The notes beneath the pieces are model-generated. The model did no database searches and was not told where the DNA came from. It saw only the letters and a list, made by a program, of their open reading frames with translations. From NCBI GenBank assembly GCA_023229605.1, contig JALNYY010000060.1, positions 1 through 23,495 of the forward strand: a stretch of DNA of 23,495 nt. Direction: 5' to 3'. The position numbers were made by a program, and so were the translations under genes. Positions 1 to 7,030 of the stretch are shown here, piece after piece (within the stretch, counting starts at the first letter, position 1; each line of letters starts with the position of its first letter). Source of the stretch: Methylobacter sp. (lineage in GTDB: Bacteria > Pseudomonadota > Gammaproteobacteria > Methylococcales > Methylomonadaceae).

Positions 1-1
1 T

Positions 2-127
2 GAATATATCGAGGTGTTTTACAACCGTGAGCGACTTCATTCCGCCAATCATTATGTGTCGCCAGTGGACTACGAAATGTAGCTAAAATTTGCTTAACTT
101 TGTGTCCGGAAAAGTGTTGACAGATCA
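2..127 (+). mobile_element. Right end of an IS3-family insertion sequence (transposase C-terminus plus terminal repeat)
   Basis: The window opens inside a reading frame in phase from base 2 to a TAG at 80-82. Its 26 codons include the motif VFYNRERLHSAN, typical of the C-terminal end of IS3-family (rve/DDE) transposases, where the catalytic glutamate region is followed by YNxxRxH. After the stop comes TGTCCGGAAAAGTGTTGACA and onward to about 127, which resembles the terminal inverted repeat of many IS3 elements. Only the right end is visible, so neither the intactness of the element nor the partner repeat can be judged. Confidence 0.8.
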
Positions 128-158
128 TTCGACTCTGGTGGCATGGTTTAACACATAA

Positions 159-195
159 TCTGCTTTTTCATTTATCAATGATTTGAAAAAGCAGA
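159..195 (-). terminator. Hairpin downstream of the MerR-family gene, possible terminator
   Basis: The 12-base arms TCTGCTTTTTCA (159-170) and TGAAAAAGCAGA (184-195) are perfectly complementary around a 13-nt loop. The hairpin starts 11 nt past the stop of the minus-strand regulator gene and lies between it and the IS3 end. The T-rich tract is inside the arm rather than after it, so this is not a textbook intrinsic terminator. Confidence 0.45.
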
Positions 196-205
196 GTCAA
201 TGCCG

Positions 206-700
206 TCAGGGACAGTTTGGATCCCAAATAAGGCGAACGATATTGGTCAAATCGACGTTCTTGTTAACCGGGCAATTCGGGCAATCCTTCCGATTGGGAC
301 GATTTTGGCAATTTTCGCATTGGCGGATCAGCATGTCCGCCCGCTCCAGATCACGATCCAGTTCTTCCAGGTCGTTCAGCAGACCGCGAACTCTTTTGCG
401 CAAATCGTCCAACAGCGGCTGCATAGCGGCTGAGGCTTCTTTGCCCGATCCACATTGCTCCCTAGTCTGGGCAAGCTTTTGCACTGCTTCCAGTTCGATT
501 CCGACCCGCCCAAGCTGCAAAGCGATAGCCATGCGTTTCAGGTCTTTCTTGGCATAGAGCCGGGTGCCGCCCTCGGTACGGTCTGGGGCGATCAAACCAA
601 GCTCCTCGTACAGGCGAATGGTTCTTGGTGTAGTACCCAGCTCTTCAGCCAATTCACCGATTTTTAGAACGTCACGTTGGTGTTTAGGTGGAAGGCGCAT
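206..700 (-). CDS. MerR-family transcriptional regulator with cysteine-rich C-terminus
   Basis: A 164-residue protein with an N-terminal winged-helix DNA-binding domain. Residues 12-30 carry the IGELAEELGTTPRTIRLYEE signature, and Y31EELGLI...GTRLY continues the MerR wing. A long helical linker (about 70-127) should form the antiparallel dimer coiled coil. The C-terminus holds C128-x2-C131-x8-C140-x2-C143 and a last cysteine at C163, so a bound metal or other thiol-reactive signal is plausible, but the effector cannot be named. Length is in the usual MerR range. No target operon is visible: on the left it is followed by an IS end and on the right lies a decayed transposase. The shared MerR mechanism is untwisting of promoters with long spacers. 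Confidence 0.88.
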   Translation of the reverse strand: MRLPPKHQRDVLKIGELAEELGTTPRTIRLYEELGLIAPDRTEGGTRLYAKKDLKRMAIALQLGRVGIELEAVQKLAQTREQCGSGKEASAAMQPLLDDLRKRVRGLLNDLEELDRDLERADMLIRQCENCQNRPNRKDCPNCPVNKNVDLTNIVRLIWDPNCP

Positions 701-834
701 AATGATTTACAAAATATAAGGCAGATGTCACATAGTGTATTTGGTTTGCGTCTGTAATAACATCAAAAAATACGAATTTCGCTACGCCTAGCGACCGAAA
801 ATGACTGGCGCAATGACGTGGTATCAAGATTGGA

Positions 835-1077
835 GTGCATGCAAAACCGGAGGGGGAATCAAACCGATTTTACCATTTTGCCAAGGCGGGCAGACCCGTT
901 AAGCCCATCCGACTGATGGTCGGACTGGTTGATTCTCAAGCAACTGGAAAACCTCAGCGACGAAGCGGCGCTGCTGCAATTATTGCCCATTTTCGCACGA
1001 ATCCTTACAGCCCCCCCTTTTAGCGATGTTGACCGATATTTTGACGAATTAAAGCGGGGATATCACTTTTGTAAATA
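835..1077 (+). pseudogene. Degraded IS5-type transposase remnant
   Basis: Between the MerR gene and the Rieske gene there is no intact gene. In one frame, about 883-927 reads GRPVKPIRLMVGL, a typical N-terminal motif of IS5-family transposases. The continuation KQLENLSDEA appears in the next frame (938-967). An FRTNPY-like stretch then returns in the first frame before a TAG at 1021-1023. Splitting of the family motif order across two frames indicates frameshifts in a dead element. The second frame continues open to a TAA near 1077. No inverted repeats could be paired, so the boundaries are approximate. The rest of 701-1121 shows nothing further. Confidence 0.5.
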
Positions 1078-1121
1078 ACCTACGCCCTGTCAGGCATGGC
1101 GATCACTGCCCTGCAACTACG

Positions 1122-1442
1122 TCAATCCCAGCGATTGTCCCTGACCTGCACTTTGCCGTTCTCGATTCTGACCGGAAAGCAGTCGATATTTTCATAGGCG
1201 GGCGGGGATTTTACCGCGCCGGTTTTTACGCAAAAACGAGCACCGTGACGGGGGCAGATAATCTCGTCGCCTTCCAGCCTGCCGCTGGCGATTTCGGCAC
1301 CGTCGTGAGTGCAGACATCTTCAATCGCATAAAATTGACCGTCAAGTTTAAAGATGGCGACCTCCGTACCATCGATATCCACGACGATGTGCTCGCCGTT
1401 CGCCAAGGCATTTTCATCTATTGCATCTATCCAATCCGACAT
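1122..1442 (-). CDS. Rieske [2Fe-2S] ferredoxin-like protein
   Basis: A 106-residue single-domain protein with both Rieske cluster-binding boxes: C44-T-H46 and C63-P-R-H66, 16 residues apart, the second followed by GARF. This is the soluble form seen in oxygenase-associated ferredoxins and small electron carriers. There is no transmembrane anchor and no disulfide-pair arrangement as in cytochrome bc1 Rieske proteins. It lies 82 nt downstream of rsmJ at the distal end of the SUF gene string. That position suggests an Fe-S protein served by the operon or an electron donor in cluster assembly, which is inference. Its redox partner is not in the window. Confidence 0.87.
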   Translation of the reverse strand: MSDWIDAIDENALANGEHIVVDIDGTEVAIFKLDGQFYAIEDVCTHDGAEIASGRLEGDEIICPRHGARFCVKTGAVKSPPAYENIDCFPVRIENGKVQVRDNRWD

Positions 1443-1506
1443 TTTTTATCCGTTATCGTAGTGTTTAAAAACTGACGACTCGCTTCCAGCTCCATATGAA
1501 CCGTGT

Positions 1507-1533
1507 GCCTTTCGCCTTGTACCTTTAGCCTTT
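1507..1533. repeat. Short dispersed repeat, copy 1 (related to 20134-20160)
   Basis: This 27-nt stretch spans the rsmJ stop and the rsmJ-Rieske gap and matches 20134-20160 at 22 of 27 positions, with all five differences being transitions. The core is GCCTTTYGCCTTG. The two copies have different flanking genes. Confidence 0.4.
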
Positions 1534-2361
1534 TAAGTAAACATCATAACGCAACAACTTGCCCTGAAAACTTTGACTAGGTTTACCGCCTAAAGGTTCT
1601 GCGTAATCGGGGCTTTTCACCACCACCCGTTTTCCGGCTGCCTGTAAGGCGGCCTCAAAAAGCTGCTCCTTGTCCTGGTCGTCGCCCAGCAGGTCGCGCA
1701 ATACCATCATGGATTTTTTTGCCAATGCGGATTTTTTGCGTTTTGGCGGAAACATCGGATCAAGGTAAATGCAATCGGGTCGGCTTTCCAAATCGGCCAG
1801 CAGTTCGATGGCGTTGCCCTGTAACAATCTGGGCGACTCAAGATTCAGCCGCTGCATCCAGTCCAGTTGCGCCAACCGGTTAAAACCATCCGCTAACAAT
1901 TCCGCCATGACCGGGGAACGTTCGATGCATATCAGCTCGTACCCCATACGGAAGATGTGCAGACTGTCCTGCCCCCAGCCGGTGGTGGCATCGACCACGG
2001 TCCTGGTTTTGCGTCCCAACGCCTGCGCCAAAGCGCCGTCTTTAGGCGCAGGCCATGAGCGTTGCTCTCCGTTGCGGGGCTCTATATCCACCGCCAAGCC
2101 GCCTTTTTTTAGCAACTCTTTATCGCCATGGATGGTGTGTATGCCGCGAGCCTGCCGGGAGCAGGCGCGGCAGTCGAGCAGTTTTAGACAGCCGTCGCGC
2201 CAGGTTAAAAAGAATTCTTCCGCGCTGTCGCTACTTAGCGATTGATGCAAAGGAACGGCCAATCTTTCTGCAAGTTGCTGGAACGGCAGACTGTCGCCCT
2301 GCCCTGAGTAAAATACGGCCAGTTTCCCTACGTATTGTTGCGATGAAGTTTGCTCGGCCAA
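1525..2361 (-). CDS. rsmJ: 16S rRNA (guanine-N2)-methyltransferase RsmJ
   Basis: A 278-residue class I SAM-dependent methyltransferase of the RsmJ family, which methylates G1516 of 16S rRNA in the small subunit. The SAM-binding glycine-rich motif DATTGWGQD is at 124-132, followed by the acidic IER (146-148). The substrate/catalytic motif YLDPMFPPKRKKSA is at 199-212 and VVVKSP at 246-251. All are characteristic of RsmJ, and the length is close to the usual 250-280. The start lies 3 nt from the sufU stop, so the gene is probably read from the suf transcript. That linkage is positional rather than functional as far as known biology goes. Confidence 0.92.
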   Translation of the reverse strand: MAEQTSSQQYVGKLAVFYSGQGDSLPFQQLAERLAVPLHQSLSSDSAEEFFLTWRDGCLKLLDCRACSRQARGIHTIHGDKELLKKGGLAVDIEPRNGEQRSWPAPKDGALAQALGRKTRTVVDATTGWGQDSLHIFRMGYELICIERSPVMAELLADGFNRLAQLDWMQRLNLESPRLLQGNAIELLADLESRPDCIYLDPMFPPKRKKSALAKKSMMVLRDLLGDDQDKEQLFEAALQAAGKRVVVKSPDYAEPLGGKPSQSFQGKLLRYDVYLKG

Positions 2362-2364
2362 GTA

Positions 2365-2817
2365 TTACTCTGTAGAAATGGATTCTTGTTCATTTTTCAA
2401 TGCCGCATCCAGCGTGTGCCAAGCCAACGTCGCGCATTTGACCCGCGCCGGATATTCGCGCACGCCGGCCAATACCGCCAGCTTGCCGACCGCTTCAAGA
2501 TTAATCTGTTCATCTTTGCCGGTGGTCATTTCATGGAATTTCTTGAATAAATCCTCGGCTTCCTGTTCGGTTTTGCCTTTGACTATCTCGGTCATCAACG
2601 AAACCGAGGCCGTCGAAATGGCGCAGCCCGAGCCTTGAAAACTGGCGTCGGCAATCATATCGCCATCCATTTTCAAATATAAGGTCAAACGGTCGCCGCA
2701 CAGCGGGTTAAAGCCTTCCACTTTCCGGTCGGCATTGTCCATGACCCGGAAATTACGCGGGTTACGGTTGTGGTCGAAAATAACCTCTTGGTAGAGGTCG
2801 CGTAGATCATCAAACAT
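2365..2817 (-). CDS. sufU: SufU-type iron-sulfur cluster assembly sulfur acceptor
   Basis: A 150-residue SufU/IscU-fold protein. The conserved C40-G-D42, G64-C65-AIS and VKC128-AT motifs give the Cys-Asp-Cys-Cys zinc/sulfur site at positions very like those of Bacillus SufU. The long segment before the last cysteine is the SufU rather than IscU pattern. SufU accepts persulfide sulfur from SufS by zinc-ligand exchange and passes it to SufBCD. Its ATG shares one base with the sufS TGA stop (TGATG), so the pair is translationally coupled. rsmJ follows after 3 nt. Finding SufU rather than SufE in a proteobacterium defines the subtype of this SUF operon. Confidence 0.93.
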   Translation of the reverse strand: MFDDLRDLYQEVIFDHNRNPRNFRVMDNADRKVEGFNPLCGDRLTLYLKMDGDMIADASFQGSGCAISTASVSLMTEIVKGKTEQEAEDLFKKFHEMTTGKDEQINLEAVGKLAVLAGVREYPARVKCATLAWHTLDAALKNEQESISTE

Positions 2818-4040
2818 CAGCCAAATACCTCAATCAAGGACTCTATGCCTTTCATTAAAACGTCAATTTCTTCTTTAGTGTTATACATTGCAAAAGATGC
2901 TCTCGCCGTCGCCGGTACTTGAAAAAAGTCCATGACCGGCATTGCGCAGTGGTGCCCTGCCCTGATGGCGATGCCTAAGCTGTCCAGCATGGTGCCAATA
3001 TCGTGCGGGTGTATTTTATCCAGCACAAAAGACAGAATAGCGCCTTTATGCTCGGCCTCGCCGATAATTCTAAGCCCTTTAATTTGTTTGGCTTTTGCAG
3101 TGGCATAATCGAGCAACTCGGCTTCATAGACGGCGATATTATCCATACCGATGGCATTCAGATAATCGATGGCCGCGCCCAAACCTATTACATCGGCAAT
3201 ACTGGGCGTGCCTGCTTCAAACTTGTAAGGCAAGGTATTATATTCGGTTTCCTCGAAGGTGACTTTGCGGATCATATCGCCCCCGCCCTGATACGGCGGC
3301 ATGGCTTCCAGTAAAGCCTGTTTGCCGTATAACACGCCTACGCCGGACGGGCCATAAAGTTTATGTCCTGAGAAAACATAAAAATCGCAATCCAGGTCCT
3401 GCACGTCCACCGTCATGTGCGGGATAGCCTGCGCGCCATCCAGCAGTACCGGTATGCCTTTGGCATGAGCCGCTGCAATGATCTTTTTAACCGGATTGAT
3501 CGTACCCAGAGCGTTGGACATATGCACGACTGAGACCAGCCTGGTTTTATCGCTGATCAGTTTTTCAAACTCGTCATAGATCAACTCGCCTTGCAGGTTA
3601 ATCGGCGCAACTTTTAAGACTGCACCGGTCTGCTCGCACAGCATTTGCCAGGGTACGATATTAGAATGATGCTCCATCGCGGTAATTAAAATCTCATCAC
3701 CGGCCTTGATATTGGCTTTGCCGTAAGTTTGCGCGACCAAGTTGATGGCTTCTGTAGCGCCTCTGACAAAAATAATCTCTTTGTCGCCGGCGGCATTGAT
3801 AAAGTCTCTAACCTTGGTGCGAGCGGCTTCAAATTTATCGGTGGAACGTACGCTTAAGGTATGTACGCCTCGATGCACGTTGGCATAATCATGGCTATAC
3901 AAATACACGATGCTGTCTATAACCGCCTGCGGCTTTTGGCAAGTAGCTGCATTATCCAGATAAACCAGCGGCTTGTTGCGTATTTTTTCAGCCAATATGG
4001 GGAAATCGGCGCGGATTTTTTCTACGGGAAAGTTTGTCAT
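2817..4040 (-). CDS. sufS: Cysteine desulfurase SufS
   Basis: A 407-residue PLP enzyme of the class V aminotransferase fold that removes sulfur from L-cysteine as an enzyme-bound persulfide. Visible landmarks are H125 (MEHHSN), the aspartate of LLDGAQ (D201), the PLP lysine K227 in SGHKLYGP, and the catalytic cysteine C365 in RAGHHCAMP, the group II (SufS) arrangement with a short loop. The length is normal. It overlaps sufU by one base. Upstream it is separated from sufD by a gene on the other strand, so it probably uses its own promoter (candidate -10 TATAAT at 4095-4090) in addition to any readthrough. Confidence 0.95.
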   Translation of the reverse strand: MTNFPVEKIRADFPILAEKIRNKPLVYLDNAATCQKPQAVIDSIVYLYSHDYANVHRGVHTLSVRSTDKFEAARTKVRDFINAAGDKEIIFVRGATEAINLVAQTYGKANIKAGDEILITAMEHHSNIVPWQMLCEQTGAVLKVAPINLQGELIYDEFEKLISDKTRLVSVVHMSNALGTINPVKKIIAAAHAKGIPVLLDGAQAIPHMTVDVQDLDCDFYVFSGHKLYGPSGVGVLYGKQALLEAMPPYQGGGDMIRKVTFEETEYNTLPYKFEAGTPSIADVIGLGAAIDYLNAIGMDNIAVYEAELLDYATAKAKQIKGLRIIGEAEHKGAILSFVLDKIHPHDIGTMLDSLGIAIRAGHHCAMPVMDFFQVPATARASFAMYNTKEEIDVLMKGIESLIEVFG

Positions 4041-4068
4041 ATTTATTAAAGTATTATTTCCGATAACA

Positions 4069-4097
4069 TTGATTCTTCAATTACAACGTATTATATT
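4069..4097 (+). promoter_or_regulatory. Candidate sigma70 promoter of the Uma2 gene
   Basis: TTGATT (4069-4074), a 17-nt spacer and TATATT (4092-4097) precede the Uma2 ATG at 4130. Its -10 overlaps the candidate sufS -10 on the other strand, so the two divergent genes could interfere with each other. Confidence 0.5.
4090..4095 (-). promoter_or_regulatory. Candidate -10 box for sufS
   Basis: Minus-strand TATAAT lies about 50 nt before the sufS start. The hexamer 17 nt upstream (GAGTCA) is a poor -35. It is proposed mainly because the opposite-strand Uma2 gene separates sufS from the suf promoter. Confidence 0.3.
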
Positions 4098-4129
4098 CCA
4101 ATCATTCTTACCTGACTCTGATTAAGAAC

Positions 4130-4696
4130 ATGGCTATAGCAACTACGAATGTGCGTAAACACCTGACCGACGTCAAAGAATGGCAAAAATTAGGTGAAGC
4201 TAATATTTTTCCGCCTGACAGCCGTCTTGAACTCATCGAAGGAGAAATCTTGGAAATGGCACCTATTGGTTGTAATCACTCAGGTCATGTAATACGTTTA
4301 ACCCACTTCCTATCAACTTTAGTTTTCGACAAAGCTATACTCAGCGTTCAAAATCCCTTACAGCTCGGCGATCTTTCAGAACCCGAACCCGACTTTATGC
4401 TGTTAAAGCCGAACGACGATTTCTATTGTTCCCGTCACCCAAATGCCGATGACGTATTGCTGCTGATCGAAGTCGCCGACAGTTCGCTTAGTTTCGACCA
4501 AAACCAGAAGCTACATTTATATGCCCGTTACAGTATTCCTGAATACTGGCTGATGAACCTGAACGACTCCTGCCTGGAAGTATACCGCCAACCGCACGGC
4601 GATTGTTATGGCGAAAAAACCACGTTGCGGGTCGGCGATACTGTCACCTTGACTCAATTAGAGCAGATCACCATCAACATTGCCGATATTTTATAG
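4130..4696 (+). CDS. Uma2-family (DUF820) PD-(D/E)XK nuclease-like protein
   Basis: A 188-residue protein with the Uma2/DUF820 layout. An N-terminal RLELIEGEI motif (32-40) comes first, then EPEPD88, then the core strand LLLIEVADSS (111-120) with E114, then K127 in QKLHLYARYSIPEYW. The D88, E114-x-V and K127 set forms the PD-(D/E)XK metal site. The family is abundant in cyanobacteria and scattered elsewhere. Its biological role is unknown, though many members are treated as putative endonucleases linked to mobile DNA. It runs against the suf genes, between sufS and sufD, and its last six bases overlap the sufD stop. It looks like an insertion into the operon. It has its own promoter-like sequence. 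Confidence 0.85.
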   Translation: MAIATTNVRKHLTDVKEWQKLGEANIFPPDSRLELIEGEILEMAPIGCNHSGHVIRLTHFLSTLVFDKAILSVQNPLQLGDLSEPEPDFMLLKPNDDFYCSRHPNADDVLLLIEVADSSLSFDQNQKLHLYARYSIPEYWLMNLNDSCLEVYRQPHGDCYGEKTTLRVGDTVTLTQLEQITINIADIL

Positions 4697-6052
4697 CCAT
4701 TCCTTGTTTACGCCTTCCTGCGGGAAGCGCGCCAACACTTGTTCCAAAACCATATCGTGCAAGCTTTTAATCTTGACCTTATCGACCATCTCGTTGGCGA
4801 ACGCAAAGGTCAGCATATTACGCGCAGTTTCTTCATCAACGCAGCGTGATTGCAGGTAAAAAACGGATTTTTCATCCAATTGCCCGACCGTCACTCCATG
4901 CCCGCATTTGACGTCATCGGCATAAATCTCCAACTGCGGCTTGGTATCCGCTTCGGCATCGTCCGACAACAGCAGGTTGCGGTTGTTCATTTGCGAATCG
5001 GTTTTCTGCGCATCGACAGCCACAATCACCCTGCCCTGAAACACGCCTCTGGCCCTGTCGTCCAGCACGCCCTTGTACAGTTCGCGGCTGATGGCATAAG
5101 GTTTCAAATGATTGATGCGGGTATGGTTGTCGATATGCTGACGCTTGACGCCCAAATACAACCCATTCAGCTCGCACTCCGACGCATGATCCAGATCGAC
5201 ATGAATATCGCTGCGCGCCAGCAAGCCGCCAAAGGCGAAATTGTGATGTGTAAACCGCGCATCGCGAGCCTGCGTAATGTAGCTGCCGCCAAAATGATAG
5301 GCTTTTTCAGACTCGCTTTGCATTTTATACAGCGTCAGATCGGCATTCTGACCGACAAAAACCTCGGTGACTGCAGCGGTCAAATAGGAGTTCGCCGCGC
5401 CAGTTTCCGACTGGCTTGCGGCATACACTCCATCCCTGGAGATAAAAGTCTCTATGACTTTGGCTTCGGCCATTTCGTCGACAATAATGATGTTGCGGGT
5501 CGTAGCCATTACATCAGCGCCGGTCACAATATGCAGCAACTGTATCGGCCTGTCTAAAACCTGTTTGGCAGGCACATGCACAAACAAGCCATCGGTAAAC
5601 CATGCGGTGTTAAAAGCAATGAAGCTGTGTTCTGATTGATCGGCAGCCTTCCCTAAATATTTTTCCACTTTATCGGGCTGTTTTGCCAACGCATCGGCCA
5701 TGCCCATCACCGAAACGGTTTCGGGCAGGCCGTCTAAGACCGAAAGCTCCGCTGAAAAATGGCCGTCCACTAAAACCAGGACCCAAGCATCTTGCGGCTG
5801 GTACGATTTTAGCCACTCGGCATCGACATCACCGGCAGTTACATCCATCGACGGCGCAAACAGTTTCTTCTCAATGCCGGACACATTGGTGTATCGCCAT
5901 TCTTCCTCGCGTGGCGACGGAAAGCCCTGCGCCGAGAATTGCTCCAATGCCTTGGCTCTTAACGCCTGCAACCAAGGCAAACTTTGCCCAGGCAATACAG
6001 GCGCTATCGTTTGATATTCAGCCGCATAATGGCTTGCTGTCGCCGTATTCAT
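4691..6052 (-). CDS. sufD: Fe-S cluster scaffold subunit SufD
   Basis: A 453-residue SufD, a beta-helix paralogue of SufB that pairs with SufB on a SufC dimer to build and transfer clusters. The conserved C-terminal core VKCGHGVTVGQLDE contains the functionally important histidine, followed by FYLQSRCVDEETARNML, typical of SufD. The start codon shares one base with the sufC stop (TAATG), so the two are translationally coupled. The 3' end overlaps the opposing Uma2 gene by six bases, suggesting that insertion occurred right at the end of sufD without changing its coding capacity much. Confidence 0.94.
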   Translation of the reverse strand: MNTATASHYAAEYQTIAPVLPGQSLPWLQALRAKALEQFSAQGFPSPREEEWRYTNVSGIEKKLFAPSMDVTAGDVDAEWLKSYQPQDAWVLVLVDGHFSAELSVLDGLPETVSVMGMADALAKQPDKVEKYLGKAADQSEHSFIAFNTAWFTDGLFVHVPAKQVLDRPIQLLHIVTGADVMATTRNIIIVDEMAEAKVIETFISRDGVYAASQSETGAANSYLTAAVTEVFVGQNADLTLYKMQSESEKAYHFGGSYITQARDARFTHHNFAFGGLLARSDIHVDLDHASECELNGLYLGVKRQHIDNHTRINHLKPYAISRELYKGVLDDRARGVFQGRVIVAVDAQKTDSQMNNRNLLLSDDAEADTKPQLEIYADDVKCGHGVTVGQLDEKSVFYLQSRCVDEETARNMLTFAFANEMVDKVKIKSLHDMVLEQVLARFPQEGVNKEWL

Positions 6053-6801
6053 TACGCTGCCGCCTCTTCAACCCAACTGTAGCCTTTTTCTTCCAGCTCC
6101 AATGCCAGATCGGCGCCGCCGGATTTGACGATCTGGCCGTGCGCCAAAACGTGGACAAAATCCGGTTTAATGTAATCCAGCAAGCGCTGATAATGCGTGA
6201 CCATCACAAACGCACGCTCCGGCGAACGCAGTGAATTAACGCCTTCCGAGACGATTTTTAACGCGTCGATGTCCAGGCCCGAATCGGTTTCATCCATGAT
6301 GCACAGCTTGGGTTCCAAAATAGCCATTTGCAGGATTTCGTTACGTTTCTTTTCGCCGCCGGAAAAGCCTTCGTTAACCGCGCGGTAAAGGAACTTCTCA
6401 TCCATTTCCAGCAAGCGCACTTTTTCTTTAACCAGCATCAGAAAATCCATCGCATCAACTTCGGGCTGCCCATGATGCTTGCGTATGGAGTTCAACGCAG
6501 CCTTCAACAAATAGATATTGCTGACGCCGGGAATTTCCACCGGATACTGGAACGCTAAAAACACGCCCTCGCGCGCCCTGATTTCAGGAGCCATCTCCAG
6601 CAAATCTTTACCCTGATAAGTCGCCGAGCCGCTCGTCACGGTATAACCGCCCTTGCCCGACAACACATGCGACAAGGTGCTTTTACCGGAACCGTTCGGC
6701 CCCATAATCGCGTGAATTTCACCCGCTTTAATCTCAAGGTTAATGCCTTTAAGAATGGGCTTGTCGCCAACGCTGACGTGAAGATTTTTTATGCTGAGCA
6801 T
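6052..6801 (-). CDS. sufC: SUF system ATPase SufC
   Basis: A 249-residue ABC-type ATPase. Walker A GPNGSGKST is at 34-42, the Q-loop is at Q85 in FQYPVEIPG (the SufC-specific form), the signature FSGGEKKR is at 146-153, Walker B LCIMDE is at 166-171, with D-loop SGLDID and switch H203. SufC is cytosolic and drives conformational change of the SufB-SufD scaffold, not transport. The upstream neighbour is the HicB-like gene, 67 nt away, rather than sufB as in standard suf operons. A Shine-Dalgarno-like AGGT stands about 10 nt before the ATG. Confidence 0.96.
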   Translation of the reverse strand: MLSIKNLHVSVGDKPILKGINLEIKAGEIHAIMGPNGSGKSTLSHVLSGKGGYTVTSGSATYQGKDLLEMAPEIRAREGVFLAFQYPVEIPGVSNIYLLKAALNSIRKHHGQPEVDAMDFLMLVKEKVRLLEMDEKFLYRAVNEGFSGGEKKRNEILQMAILEPKLCIMDETDSGLDIDALKIVSEGVNSLRSPERAFVMVTHYQRLLDYIKPDFVHVLAHGQIVKSGGADLALELEEKGYSWVEEAAA

Positions 6802-6868
6802 GTCGTTTTACCTGTGTTATTTAACGGATTTTACACCCGGATTTTTACAAACTTTATTGATTTTTTGT

Positions 6869-7027
6869 TCATGAATAAAAAGCCAAAGCTTCTTGCAAAG
6901 TGACTCTTAAACTTTCAACCAATTCATCATGAGTTGCTTCCTGGCAATTAACACCTGGGATTTCTTCGATCCAGCCTAGCCAGTAATCACCGTCTTGTTT
7001 TATTACTGCTGTGCATTTGTTATTCAT
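6869..7027 (-). CDS. HicB-like small antitoxin-family protein (52 aa), no adjacent HicA
   Basis: A 52-codon ORF starting MNNKCTAVIKQDGDYWLGWI and continuing EEIPGVNCQEATHDELVESL. This matches the partial RNase H-like fold of HicB proteins, with the typical G(W)xEExPG(V/C) turn and a helix rich in EEL...L...ALAFY. It is short and lacks the C-terminal DNA-binding domain of longer HicB antitoxins. The start lies 3 nt from the stop of the membrane protein gene and the end is 67 nt before sufC, so it is part of the cassette inserted in the suf operon. No HicA toxin adjoins it. It could be a solitary antitoxin or a diverged regulator. Confidence 0.75.
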   Translation of the reverse strand: MNNKCTAVIKQDGDYWLGWIEEIPGVNCQEATHDELVESLRVTLQEALAFYS

Positions 7028-7030
7028 GAC

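Noticed and set aside
4850..5557. 235-codon plus-strand frame
   Set aside because: Lies entirely inside sufD on the opposite strand; sufD is full length with clear family motifs, and the frame has no recognisable domain.
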